From Methanoplanus sp. FWC-SCC4 (GTDB lineage: Archaea; Halobacteriota; Methanomicrobia; Methanomicrobiales; Methanomicrobiaceae), in assembly GCF_032878975.1 (NCBI RefSeq), contig NZ_CP043875.1, positions 496,001 to 560,000 of the forward strand: a stretch of 64,000 bases of DNA, in the 5' to 3' direction. Within the stretch, counting starts at the first letter, position 1. Each line of letters opens with the position of its first letter. Position numbers and translations under genes: made by a program. A model generated the notes under the pieces. The model did not search any database. It had not been told where the DNA came from and was given only the letters and a program-made list of their open reading frames with translations. Positions 51,793 through 60,663 of this stretch are shown piece after piece.

Positions 51793-52343
51793 CCCTGTGT
51801 GATGGCATCCTTTAGATATTCAGCATTTTTTATACCAATGTTGAACATTACAGGTTCTGTGCATTTTGGGTGTATCATAATAACAGGTGCTGTAATTGGC
51901 TGAACAACCAGTTCACCAAATTCAGAGATTAGTTTTTCTGTAAGTTCGGGTGGAGAAACTGCATAATACCCATTAAATCCGTTATCCTGAATGTGTTTTT
52001 TGAGTGTTTCCGGTTTGTCATTATAGTCCAGATCAAGACCAATGTTTATAAATTCCGTATCTGTCAGTCCGGAAATTCTGGCAATCTCCTCCTGTTGTTT
52101 TGTACATACCGGGCAGAGTATTGTGAAAGATGTAATAAGAACAGGTTTATCCTCAAAATCATTAATTTTAAAATTTTCACCTGTTAATACATCAGATAGC
52201 ACATAGTCTCTGTAGTCACTGTTATTATTTTTTGTATCTTCTGAAAAAACAAGGACTGATATTATGATTATTGCTGATAATATTACGACCAGAATTTTTA
52301 CAAACCTGTCAGTCTGGTTTTTTGATTTACTGTTATTTTCCAT
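51780..52343 (-). CDS. Membrane-anchored thioredoxin-like (TlpA/SCO type)
   Basis: 187 residues. An N-terminal helix (about 14-34), then a thioredoxin fold with CPVC (C77, C80) and the cis-Pro region PITAPVIMIHPKCTEP. The extra Cys residues near the end (PKCTEP, QGCLQ) are unusual and might bind metal. Coupled to the CcdA-type gene by a 13-base overlap. Confidence 0.85.
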   Translation of the reverse strand: MENNSKSKNQTDRFVKILVVILSAIIIISVLVFSEDTKNNNSDYRDYVLSDVLTGENFKINDFEDKPVLITSFTILCPVCTKQQEEIARISGLTDTEFINIGLDLDYNDKPETLKKHIQDNGFNGYYAVSPPELTEKLISEFGELVVQPITAPVIMIHPKCTEPVMFNIGIKNAEYLKDAITQGCLQ

Positions 52344-52417
52344 TCCCCGTGATCACCTGATTTTGTATGTTGGGGATTTAAGTCTCAAAAAAGTTTGTAT
52401 GAATTGATTATGAAATT

Positions 52418-53140
52418 TTACTCTTCGTCATTTACAGTATCGGTTATCCCTTTGATTCTGTTTTCGGCCCTTCTTAAAAGTCCGTGCATGGTGGATACCT
52501 CACGCGTCGTAAGCATAGTCCTTCCAAAAATTCGTCTCAGCATAACAAGAGTGTTCTCACGTTTGTAATCGGGATGATCGATAGTGTTGAGGAATTCATT
52601 GAAATGCTCATGTAGTGCATCCATTTCTATTCGTGATGCATATTCATAGATGCCTCTTGGAAGATTTGCAAGCTCATAGACAACTATACCGACAGCATGT
52701 GAGATGTTTACAATCGGGTACACATGGGATGTCGGGATAGTGCATATAATATCGCATTTTGAGATTTCTTCATTTGAAAGACCCCAGTTTTCGCGTCCGA
52801 ATATAATTGAAACCCTGCCATCAATATCTTTTATGATGTCACGAAGTTCTGAAGGTGTATAATAAGGCATCCGCATTGCTGTTGAAACACTTTTAGAAAG
52901 TTCTCCGGTGGTGGCAATTAGGAGGTTGCTTTTGTCAATTATTTCATCAAGTGATGAAACATGACGGGCATTTTCAAGTACATCACGTGCATGTGATGAC
53001 CTTGCAATTGCATCATCTCCAATTTCCGGGGGATTTATGAGGGTCAGATTATTAAAACCGAAGTTTTTCATGACCCTTGCGGTAAACCCGATATTCCCTT
53101 CATAAAGGGGTTCACAGAGGACAATTTCAATTTCAGGCAT
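52418..53140 (-). CDS. tRNA/rRNA 2'-O-methyltransferase, TrmJ-like SPOUT
   Basis: 240 residues. SPOUT-class knot motifs: EPLYEGNIGFTARVMKNFGF, IIFGRENWGLSNEEI and the final VYPIVNISHAVGIVVYEL. In archaea TrmJ methylates the ribose of C32 in tRNA; that specificity is inferred. The start overlaps the GGGP synthase stop by one base. Confidence 0.85.
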   Translation of the reverse strand: MPEIEIVLCEPLYEGNIGFTARVMKNFGFNNLTLINPPEIGDDAIARSSHARDVLENARHVSSLDEIIDKSNLLIATTGELSKSVSTAMRMPYYTPSELRDIIKDIDGRVSIIFGRENWGLSNEEISKCDIICTIPTSHVYPIVNISHAVGIVVYELANLPRGIYEYASRIEMDALHEHFNEFLNTIDHPDYKRENTLVMLRRIFGRTMLTTREVSTMHGLLRRAENRIKGITDTVNDEE

Positions 53141-53829
53141 TACTGTACAGCACGAACTGTTTCTTTTAAGGCTTTTGAGCCGTTGTCGTAAACTGCATTC
53201 CCGACTACTATGGTGTCAGCATATTTCCCCATTTCTGCGGCTTTTTCACCACAGTTAATGCCTCCGCCATAATACAGAACAGAATCCTCAATTGTTTCTG
53301 ATACTGCCTTAACGATTTCAGGATTTCCGTATGTTCCTGAATATTCAATATAAACAATCGGGAAATTGAAGTATTTATCCGCCACTTTTGCAAATGCACA
53401 GACATCTTCTTTTGGAAGGTCACATATTGCCTTTGTAACTCTTCCTACGGATGATTTTGGATTTAAGACAATATATGCTTCAGGAACCACAAGGTCCCAT
53501 CTGATATTTGCATCTTTTTTAACCCAGGATTCATGTTTTCCAATAATCCAGGTTGGATCAGGTGTGTTCAGTACACTCGGGACAAACAGACCCTGAACTT
53601 CTTCGAAGATCACACCACTTGGATCTGCCGGTTCGACAACCATTGGAACCCCGTATTGTTTTACCTGTTCACGAAGAACTGTCAGGTTCTCTTTTGTAAC
53701 ATTTAGTGTCCCTGAAAGCATCAGGGCATCTGTACCACTTGTGACTATCTCTTCGACTGATTCGGGTGGCAGTTGTTTGTCAGGATCAAGTTTGGTTACG
53801 TGTTTCCAGTTTTTCCAATCGATTTTCAT
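53140..53829 (-). CDS. Geranylgeranylglyceryl phosphate synthase
   Basis: 229 residues, TIM barrel of the PcrB/GGGPS family. It joins sn-glycerol-1-phosphate and geranylgeranyl-PP, the first ether bond of archaeal lipids. Seen: HVTKLDPDKQ at the start, DALMLSGTLNVT, AYIVLNPKSSVGRVT, VYIEYSGTYG and YYGGGINCGEKA phosphate loop. It sits between topA and trmJ in a compact operon. Confidence 0.92.
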   Translation of the reverse strand: MKIDWKNWKHVTKLDPDKQLPPESVEEIVTSGTDALMLSGTLNVTKENLTVLREQVKQYGVPMVVEPADPSGVIFEEVQGLFVPSVLNTPDPTWIIGKHESWVKKDANIRWDLVVPEAYIVLNPKSSVGRVTKAICDLPKEDVCAFAKVADKYFNFPIVYIEYSGTYGNPEIVKAVSETIEDSVLYYGGGINCGEKAAEMGKYADTIVVGNAVYDNGSKALKETVRAVQ

Positions 53830-53844
53830 TTGAATCCACCAAAT

Positions 53845-56640
53845 TTATGACTTGTTTTGTAATTGTTCTAATTTTTCTTTAGAAATACCTGTTTTCTTTG
53901 AAAGAATGGCTGGATCTGCATTTTTGAGAGATTTTTTGTTGGTGATGCCTGCCATGTATAATTTTTCAAGCAGTGCCTCACCAATACCCGCAATCTGCAG
54001 AAGTTCTTTTTTACCCTCTTCAAAACTTTTCTTGCTGATTTTTTCAGGAACGGATACTTTTTTTCCTTCACAGACTTTTGTTACATGTTTGTGTACGGTA
54101 TCAATGTTGATTCCGGTTTTATGGCTTAAATATGCAGGATGAATAAAGCAGAAATCTTCAGGAGAAAGGAAGCCGGATTCCATGTATTTTTTAAGACTTA
54201 CTGCAGGGACGCCGTATTCCTTTAAAATTGCTTTGTTGTATATCGCCTTTGCCTCATTTATCAGTGATTCTGCTTCCTGTTCACTGACAAAAAGAGTCTG
54301 AAGCTTTTTCCTGTCTGATGAAGCAATGTCACCAATTTCATTAATGCCATCATCAATAAAGGCATTAACAACTTTGGCATGGCTTCTGCCCCTTCTTGGC
54401 GGAATTACCTTTCTTACAAATTTTCTCATTTCAGAGCGTTTGCGCAAAATTTCCAGGACTTCTTCAGCTTCTGCTCTGATCTTTGTAATTTCAGCTTCGC
54501 TTATTTTTGTTCTTCTTATCAGATCATTTATATCCAGTGTTGCGATTTCATATACCGAATAAATGTTTTCAGAATGAAGATTTGCAATCAATACATCATT
54601 CATCGAAGGCATCATTCTGAGGGCCTCCAGATTTGAGTTTATATGATTGCAAAGCGGGCAGCCAATATCCCAGGGTCTTGCGCCTTTTCTTATAAGTTTT
54701 ATATATCTTAATCCGTGAATGTCACACACTTTTTCTTCACGAATTGCGTTTCCCCACTGTGCAGAAGGAAGGCCTATATTAAAAGAACAGTCTGGATAAC
54801 CGTTGCATCCGATAAACTGAGCCATTCCTTTTGATTTTCTTATCATCAGGCTGTTGCCACAGACCGGACACTTTCCAATCATCCGCTCTTCGGCTGTCCT
54901 GTCCATTATGTCATTTCCGATGTTCTCCTCATTTTGTTCGAGATCATCGAAAATTCTGTGCAGCATCCCTTTTGATTCATTGACCACACTGGTTTTACGC
55001 ATCGACCCTTTTTTGATGTCCTCCATATGTGATTCAATAGTCTGGGTCATGTCAGGTTTTGTTATAAGTCCTGCATATTGTTCAAGAGTTTCTGTCACTG
55101 CTCTTCCCACAAGGGTGGGTTTAAGAGGAGTTCCTTCCACATAGCGTCTTGAAACAAGTTTTCCTATAACATCATGGCGTGTGGATTTTGTACCAAGTCC
55201 AAGTTCTTCCATTTGCTGGATAAGTTTGCTTTGTGAATACCTTGGCGGGGGGAGAGTCTCTTTTTCTTCAAGAACAATTTCCTTTACCGGCAGTGAGTCA
55301 CCTGTTGACAATTCAGGGAGTTCCTGTTCTTTTGCCTGACTGTATGTGTAAACATGCCTGTAACCTTCGTATTCAAGTTTCTGCCCGGTTGAAGTATAGG
55401 GTTCAGTTCCTGCATTAAAAAGATATTTTAGTGTTTTCCATCTTGCATCAGGGGAAAGAGTTGCAAGGAATCTTCTTACTACAAGTTCATAGACTTTCCA
55501 GGTCTGTTCATCCATTTGCTCTGGTTTTGCAGCGCCGGCCGGGTGAATCGGGGGATGATCAGTACTTGACTTCTTTCCCTGTGTTGGTTTTTCCCGCTTA
55601 TTTGCAATAACCCATTCAACTTCATTTTTAAACGGAGAATTTTTAAGTTCTGTTAATATAGCATCAAGGTCAAGGGATGCAGGATAGATTGTATTGTCAG
55701 TTCTTGGATAAGAGATAAAACCGTTCATATACAGTTCTTCGGCGATACGCATTGCATTTGCCGCACTTAAGCCCAGACGGCTTGCCGCGACTATAAATGC
55801 GGTTGTATCAAAAGGAGTTGGAGAATGGTCGTTTTTGGTTCCTTTTTTGACTTCAGTTACCAAAAGAGGCTCTTTTGTATTTGATTCTGCTAATTTTGCC
55901 TCATCAAAGTTCCAGAATTTTCCAGAGGTATGGCGTGCTTCAAAAATCTCATTGTTTTTTTCTGAAATTAAGCCAAGCATCCAGTATGGTTCAGGGATAA
56001 AGGCCTCTATTTCTTTTTCCCTGTCAACAATCATTGCAAGTGTCGGGCTTTGTACACGACCAACGCTCAGGATGTTGTTGCCACCTCTTTTTGCAGCAAT
56101 ACTTATGAATCTTGTAAGTGATGCACCCCATACAAGATCAATTTCCTGTCTTGTTTCTCCTGCTTCCGCAAGATTGAAATCAATTTCAGTAGGATTTTCA
56201 AATGCTGACTTAATTTCCTGTTTTGTTATTGCACTGAATATTGCACGGTTTATTCTGACAGATTTGTTTGCTGATCTTACGATTTCGTATGCCTCTTTTC
56301 CGATTAACTCTCCCTCACGGTCATAATCAGTTGCAATTGTAACGAGGTCTGCTTTTTTTGAAAGTTTTTTGATGAGGTTTACAATCTTTTTTTCCGTTGG
56401 TTTTTTTATGATCCCTGCATCAATAAGGGTTCTGGGAGTATGCACCTCACTTCTCCAGTTTGAATATCCCGGCTCAAAATCTATTTCAACAACATGCCCG
56501 CGAAGTCCTATTGAAACAGAATCATTGAAATGGTAGAGATTTACCCCGCCGTCTTTTTCTGTTTTAACTTTCTGGTCTTCTGCGAGAAATCCGGCAATCC
56601 TTTGAGCCGCAATGTTTTTCTCTGCAATAATAAGGTGCAT
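53845..56640 (-). CDS. topA: DNA topoisomerase I (type IA)
   Basis: 931 residues. Toprim domain: LIIAEKNIAAQRIAGFLAE, then ATDYDREGELIG. Active-site Tyr is in GFISYPRTDNT. Zinc-ribbon motifs CPVCGNSLMIRKSKGM and CNGYPDC, then CDIHGLRY with CPLCNH, follow the core. The C-terminal region holds helix-hairpin-helix repeats (LLQIAGIGEALLEKLYMAGI). It relaxes negative supercoils. The extra C-terminal repeats are longer than in bacterial TopA. Confidence 0.95.
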   Translation of the reverse strand: MHLIIAEKNIAAQRIAGFLAEDQKVKTEKDGGVNLYHFNDSVSIGLRGHVVEIDFEPGYSNWRSEVHTPRTLIDAGIIKKPTEKKIVNLIKKLSKKADLVTIATDYDREGELIGKEAYEIVRSANKSVRINRAIFSAITKQEIKSAFENPTEIDFNLAEAGETRQEIDLVWGASLTRFISIAAKRGGNNILSVGRVQSPTLAMIVDREKEIEAFIPEPYWMLGLISEKNNEIFEARHTSGKFWNFDEAKLAESNTKEPLLVTEVKKGTKNDHSPTPFDTTAFIVAASRLGLSAANAMRIAEELYMNGFISYPRTDNTIYPASLDLDAILTELKNSPFKNEVEWVIANKREKPTQGKKSSTDHPPIHPAGAAKPEQMDEQTWKVYELVVRRFLATLSPDARWKTLKYLFNAGTEPYTSTGQKLEYEGYRHVYTYSQAKEQELPELSTGDSLPVKEIVLEEKETLPPPRYSQSKLIQQMEELGLGTKSTRHDVIGKLVSRRYVEGTPLKPTLVGRAVTETLEQYAGLITKPDMTQTIESHMEDIKKGSMRKTSVVNESKGMLHRIFDDLEQNEENIGNDIMDRTAEERMIGKCPVCGNSLMIRKSKGMAQFIGCNGYPDCSFNIGLPSAQWGNAIREEKVCDIHGLRYIKLIRKGARPWDIGCPLCNHINSNLEALRMMPSMNDVLIANLHSENIYSVYEIATLDINDLIRRTKISEAEITKIRAEAEEVLEILRKRSEMRKFVRKVIPPRRGRSHAKVVNAFIDDGINEIGDIASSDRKKLQTLFVSEQEAESLINEAKAIYNKAILKEYGVPAVSLKKYMESGFLSPEDFCFIHPAYLSHKTGINIDTVHKHVTKVCEGKKVSVPEKISKKSFEEGKKELLQIAGIGEALLEKLYMAGITNKKSLKNADPAILSKKTGISKEKLEQLQNKS

Positions 56641-56649
56641 ATTTTTGGT

Positions 56650-58101
56650 TCACTCCATCTTTTCGATGTATTCTTTAATTGTATTATTGAGGGTCTTTGG
56701 ATCTGCCCTTCCTCTGGTCTCTTTCATAACCTGTCCTACGAGGAAGTTTAATGCATTGCTTTTTCCGCTGTGGAAATCTTCAATTGCCTGAGGATTGTTT
56801 TCGATAATATTTCTTATAATTTCATCGAATTCATTGTCACTGCCTTTTCCGAGTCCGAGTTTTTTGACGATAGCAGAAGGCAAATCAGGTTTTTTACCTT
56901 CTTTTATTTCATCAAGTGTCATTCTCAGAATGTCAACTGCAACACGATCCGTTATTTCTTTCTCTTTTAATAAAGTTACAAGTTCTGTGAAGTTCTCAGG
57001 CGGGACAGAATCGATTTTCATATCGCGGTAGTAAAGTTCTCCAAGAAGGGTGTCTGCAACCCATGTTGCTGATAAAACAGGCTCATTTTCTGCTATGAGT
57101 TCATAGAAATCTGCAACTTTTATGTCGCCTGTAAGAGTTTTTGCATGGTTTAATGAAATATTATACTGTTCTATGAATCTCTCCCTTTTTGCATCAGGAA
57201 GTTCGGGGAGCTCAATATCATTAACCCAGTCTTTTACTTTTAAGGGTTTTAGATCGGGTTCCGGGAAATAGCGGTAATCATTTTCTTCTTCCTTGCTTCT
57301 GGAACCTGTTGTAATGCCTCTTCCCTCAAGGAAGTGACGGGTTTCCTGAGCAATCTCCTGGCCGCGTCTGATAAGATTCCTCTGACGTGTAATCTCAAAC
57401 AGAAGAGCTTTTTCAACTCCTTTGTAGGAAGAAATATTTTTACATTCCACACGTTTGTGGCCTTCAAGTGAAATGTTTGCATCCACACGGATTGCTCCTT
57501 CCTTTTCCCCGTCAAATACGTCCAGGTATTCAAGTGTTGCACGGAGTTTGTTTAAGAAGCGGCGTGCTTCTTTTGGAGATGAGAGATCCGGTTCGGTAAC
57601 TATTTCGATTAAAGGAATAGAAGACCTGTTGTAGTCAACAAGAGAGTAACCCACCCTGTCGCGACTTGTTTTGTGAACCAGTCTTCCGGGATCTTCTTCC
57701 AGGTGTATCCTTGTGATTCTTATCTCTTTATCATGCCCTTCATCATCATCAATAATCATTATGCCCCGTTCTGCAATCGGCTTGTCATACTGACTTATCT
57801 GATAGCCTTTCGGGAGGTCAGGGTAAAAATAATTCTTTCTTGAAAATTCAGAATATTCAGGTATCTCAAGATTAAGAGCCTTTGCAACCTTAAGCGCGTA
57901 ATATACCGCCTGTTTATTCAGTTTTGGGAGAGCACCAGGAAGTCCGAGACATATCGGGCAGACGTGAGTGTTGGGTTCATCATTTCTGTAATCAGTGGAA
58001 CAGCTGCAGAACAGTTTTGTCTTTGTATTGAGCTGACAGTGGATTTCAAGACCGATGATTACCTTTAAGTCCTTTACATCTTTTGTTTCTGCCATGTTCA
58101 T
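56650..58101 (-). CDS. gatB: Asp/Glu-tRNA amidotransferase subunit B
   Basis: 483 residues. GatB kinase-like cradle with zinc ligands: IGLEIHCQLNTKTKLFCSCS and CPICLGLPGALP. The C-terminal YqeY-like tail region includes NFLVGQVMKETRGRADP. It transfers ammonia to Asp- or Glu-tRNA after phosphorylation by ATP. The start overlaps gatA's stop by 4 bases. Confidence 0.96.
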   Translation of the reverse strand: MNMAETKDVKDLKVIIGLEIHCQLNTKTKLFCSCSTDYRNDEPNTHVCPICLGLPGALPKLNKQAVYYALKVAKALNLEIPEYSEFSRKNYFYPDLPKGYQISQYDKPIAERGIMIIDDDEGHDKEIRITRIHLEEDPGRLVHKTSRDRVGYSLVDYNRSSIPLIEIVTEPDLSSPKEARRFLNKLRATLEYLDVFDGEKEGAIRVDANISLEGHKRVECKNISSYKGVEKALLFEITRQRNLIRRGQEIAQETRHFLEGRGITTGSRSKEEENDYRYFPEPDLKPLKVKDWVNDIELPELPDAKRERFIEQYNISLNHAKTLTGDIKVADFYELIAENEPVLSATWVADTLLGELYYRDMKIDSVPPENFTELVTLLKEKEITDRVAVDILRMTLDEIKEGKKPDLPSAIVKKLGLGKGSDNEFDEIIRNIIENNPQAIEDFHSGKSNALNFLVGQVMKETRGRADPKTLNNTIKEYIEKME

Positions 58102-59399
58102 GCCACCTCCTGCTCATATGCAAATGCAGTGTCGATTACTGTCTCATCATCGAAGTGTTTTCCAATAATCTGAAGACCGACTGGCATATTATCTACCTTT
58201 CCGCATGGGACTGATATTGCAGGAACTCCTGCAAGGTTTGCAGGTACGGTCAGAATGTCGCTTAAGTACATCTCAAGGGGATCACTTTTTTCAGCCAGTT
58301 TGTAAGCAATATTTGGCATTGTAGGGCCTGCAATAACATCCACGTCTTTTAAGACTCTCAGAAAATCCTTTCTGACGTTGCTCATTGCGACCTGAGCCTT
58401 TGCATAGTATTTTCCGTAATATCCTGCTGAAAGTGCAAAAGTACCTAAGAGAATTCTGCGTTTTACTTCTTCTCCAAAGTATTTGCTACGGTAATCCCTG
58501 TATTCATCGTGCCACTGTCTTTTCTTCTCGACAGTCGGACCGAATCTGACACCGTCAAACCTTGAAAGATTTGAAGATGCCTCACTTGTGCATGTTACAT
58601 AGTATGCTGCAAGTGCATACCTCATGCTTGGAATAGAGCAGTCAACAATCTCTGCGCCGAGTGATTCAAGCTTTGATAGTGCATCCTTTACAACTGATGC
58701 AACATTCGCATCAACACCCTCTCCAAAATATTCCTTTGGGACACCGATTTTCTTTCCTTTGATGTTATCTTCAGGAGTGTGTGAATACGGTCTGCTGTAA
58801 GAAGTTGAGTCCTGTGAATCAGGCTGTGATATTACTTCCATCAGTTTTGAAACGTCAGAAACATTTTTTGCCATCGGACCTATCTGTTCGAGTGAATTGG
58901 AATATGCAATAAGTCCGTAGCGGGAAACTCTTCCGTAAGTTGGCTTTAACCCGACAATCCCGCAAAATGCTGCAGGACATCTAATTGAACCTCCTGTGTC
59001 GCTCCCAAGAGCCATTGGAACCATTCCTGATGCAACCGCCGCTGCACTTCCTCCTGATGATCCCCCAGGCACACGGGTTTTGTCGCATGGATTAGTGGTA
59101 GGGCCAAATGAAGAGTTCTCTGTTGTTGTTCCCATACCGAATTCATCCATGTTGGTTTTACCAACTATTGCTGCGCCTTCATTTTTCAGAAGTTCTATTA
59201 CATGCGCATCATACTGTGGAATATATCCTTTAAGAATCTGTGACCCGCAGGTTGTTTCAATTCCTTTTGTTGAAATATTGTCTTTTATTGCGACCGGGAT
59301 TCCGGCAAGTTTTCCTTCGCCAAAAGAAGCCTCTTTAAGAATTGTGATGAATGCGTTGTTTTCATCCTTTTTACCAAATGTGTACACTCCCATTCTCAC
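58098..59399 (-). CDS. gatA: Asp/Glu-tRNA amidotransferase subunit A
   Basis: 433 residues, amidase signature with the triad Lys 39 (PVAIKDNIS), Ser 114 and Ser 138 in PGGSSGGSAA and GSDTGGSIRCPA. It hydrolyses glutamine to give ammonia to GatB. The start is GTG at 59399 overlapping gatC; an ATG two codons later is an alternative. Archaea usually use GatDE for Gln and GatCAB for Asn. Confidence 0.96.
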   Translation of the reverse strand: MRMGVYTFGKKDENNAFITILKEASFGEGKLAGIPVAIKDNISTKGIETTCGSQILKGYIPQYDAHVIELLKNEGAAIVGKTNMDEFGMGTTTENSSFGPTTNPCDKTRVPGGSSGGSAAAVASGMVPMALGSDTGGSIRCPAAFCGIVGLKPTYGRVSRYGLIAYSNSLEQIGPMAKNVSDVSKLMEVISQPDSQDSTSYSRPYSHTPEDNIKGKKIGVPKEYFGEGVDANVASVVKDALSKLESLGAEIVDCSIPSMRYALAAYYVTCTSEASSNLSRFDGVRFGPTVEKKRQWHDEYRDYRSKYFGEEVKRRILLGTFALSAGYYGKYYAKAQVAMSNVRKDFLRVLKDVDVIAGPTMPNIAYKLAEKSDPLEMYLSDILTVPANLAGVPAISVPCGKVDNMPVGLQIIGKHFDDETVIDTAFAYEQEVA

Positions 59400-59665
59400 A
59401 TCACCTTTGGTGCTTTAATATAGCCTTCTTCCGTTTCGCCGGGTGTGGATAATGCTTCTTCCTGGGGGAGTGAAGGAATGATTTCATCCTCACGAAGAAC
59501 ATTATACAAATCTCCTTCTTCAATTTCTTCAGAATCAACAGTGTCCAGAATATCGAAGTATTCAAGAATATTATTGAATTGATCTGTAAATCCTGCAATT
59601 TTGTCTTTTTCTATTGTTATATCGGCAAGTCTGGCGATGCCTTCAACTTCATTTTCCGAGACCAT
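59396..59665 (-). CDS. gatC: Asp/Glu-tRNA amidotransferase subunit C
   Basis: 89 residues, the small stabilising subunit that wraps GatA and GatB. Helical N-terminus EVEGIARLADITIEKDKIAG, then a glutamate-rich middle and PSLPQEEALS loop. First of gatCAB, overlapping gatA by 4 bases. Confidence 0.93.
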   Translation of the reverse strand: MVSENEVEGIARLADITIEKDKIAGFTDQFNNILEYFDILDTVDSEEIEEGDLYNVLREDEIIPSLPQEEALSTPGETEEGYIKAPKVM

Positions 59666-59678
59666 TACTACGAATACC

Positions 59679-60659
59679 TCAAATTAACTGATCTATGTAC
59701 CGTTGCACCGAGTTTTTATAACCATTTTGTCGTGCAAGTTTCTGTATTTCTTTCCATATCCCACTACCATACTGCATTGCTTTTTTGCCGTAGAATGCAA
59801 AATCATCCGGCATATGACGGGCTGCAACACATCTTAGTGGGTACTTTCTGATTCCTGATTTTACTATTTCACTAGTGGGTATTTCCCTTGCAGCGCGCAC
59901 CACACGGATATCCATATACGGGCATGATATGTATGTTCCATTCATACCGGCCACGGCCTGTTCACGCATGCTTTGGACAGAAAGGCTTTCAAAATCTTTC
60001 CTGAGTGTATCCCTGATGGAATCCGTTTCAAGATATCGTGCATATCCGCCGAAAAGTTCGTCTGCGCCCTGTCCGGCTATAACACGTTCAAAGCCGTTAA
60101 TATGTGCCCATCTGGTGATGAAGTACATTGTTGTTGCAATTGATACGTCCACAGGTGTTTTGTTTGGAATTACTTTAATAACCTTTTTTATTGCAGGCTC
60201 TATCTCATCTTTTTTTATCTCGACGAAATTAGTATCTGTAAGGCCAATTCCTGCTGCAACTTCCTTTGCATGGATTAAATCATGTGAATTTTCAAGCCCG
60301 ACCGTAACACAGGGGCGATTTGAAAGTTTTGCTATAAGGGCAGAGTCCACCCCGCCTGAAAATGCCACTACCCCTTTATCTGCCCGAAGGCTGACTGCTT
60401 TTAGAATTGCATCTTCGAGAGGCACTGCGGGTGGATTCGGGTTTATGGTGCCTGTGACTTTACTTGCGCACATAATTACCCCGGGCGGGCATTTTCCCGG
60501 CATTATTCCAAAATGATCCCTTGCGGCACAGTCATCCCATTCCAGATAAAATTCACCGCCGCAGTCCCTGAGCTGTGAGTAATCCTTTCCCAGAAGAGAT
60601 TTCAGATTTGAACTGTCAATTATCTCTCCGTCTTTCTCAATCCATCCGTGGAGTTTCAA
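59679..60659 (-). CDS. Asparagine synthase-like ATP-pyrophosphatase
   Basis: 326 residues from a TTG at 60659 preceded by GGATGTGA as a ribosome-binding site; an earlier TTG at 60680 is the alternative. The PP-loop is intact: VVAFSGGVDSALIAK, followed by AGQGADELFGGYARYL, the AsnB C-terminal hallmark. The glutaminase N-terminus is missing or replaced by a short domain (about 1-80) without the nucleophile Cys 1. It may use free ammonia, or be an asparagine synthase relative with another amide acceptor. It overlaps or nearly overlaps polB and precedes gatC by 13 bases. Confidence 0.82.
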   Translation of the reverse strand: MKLHGWIEKDGEIIDSSNLKSLLGKDYSQLRDCGGEFYLEWDDCAARDHFGIMPGKCPPGVIMCASKVTGTINPNPPAVPLEDAILKAVSLRADKGVVAFSGGVDSALIAKLSNRPCVTVGLENSHDLIHAKEVAAGIGLTDTNFVEIKKDEIEPAIKKVIKVIPNKTPVDVSIATTMYFITRWAHINGFERVIAGQGADELFGGYARYLETDSIRDTLRKDFESLSVQSMREQAVAGMNGTYISCPYMDIRVVRAAREIPTSEIVKSGIRKYPLRCVAARHMPDDFAFYGKKAMQYGSGIWKEIQKLARQNGYKNSVQRYIDQLI

Positions 60660-60663
60660 TTTT

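Noticed and set aside
58996-59418. 140-codon plus-strand frame opposite gatA
   Set aside because: gatA is fully supported by its catalytic motifs; the opposite frame has no independent support.
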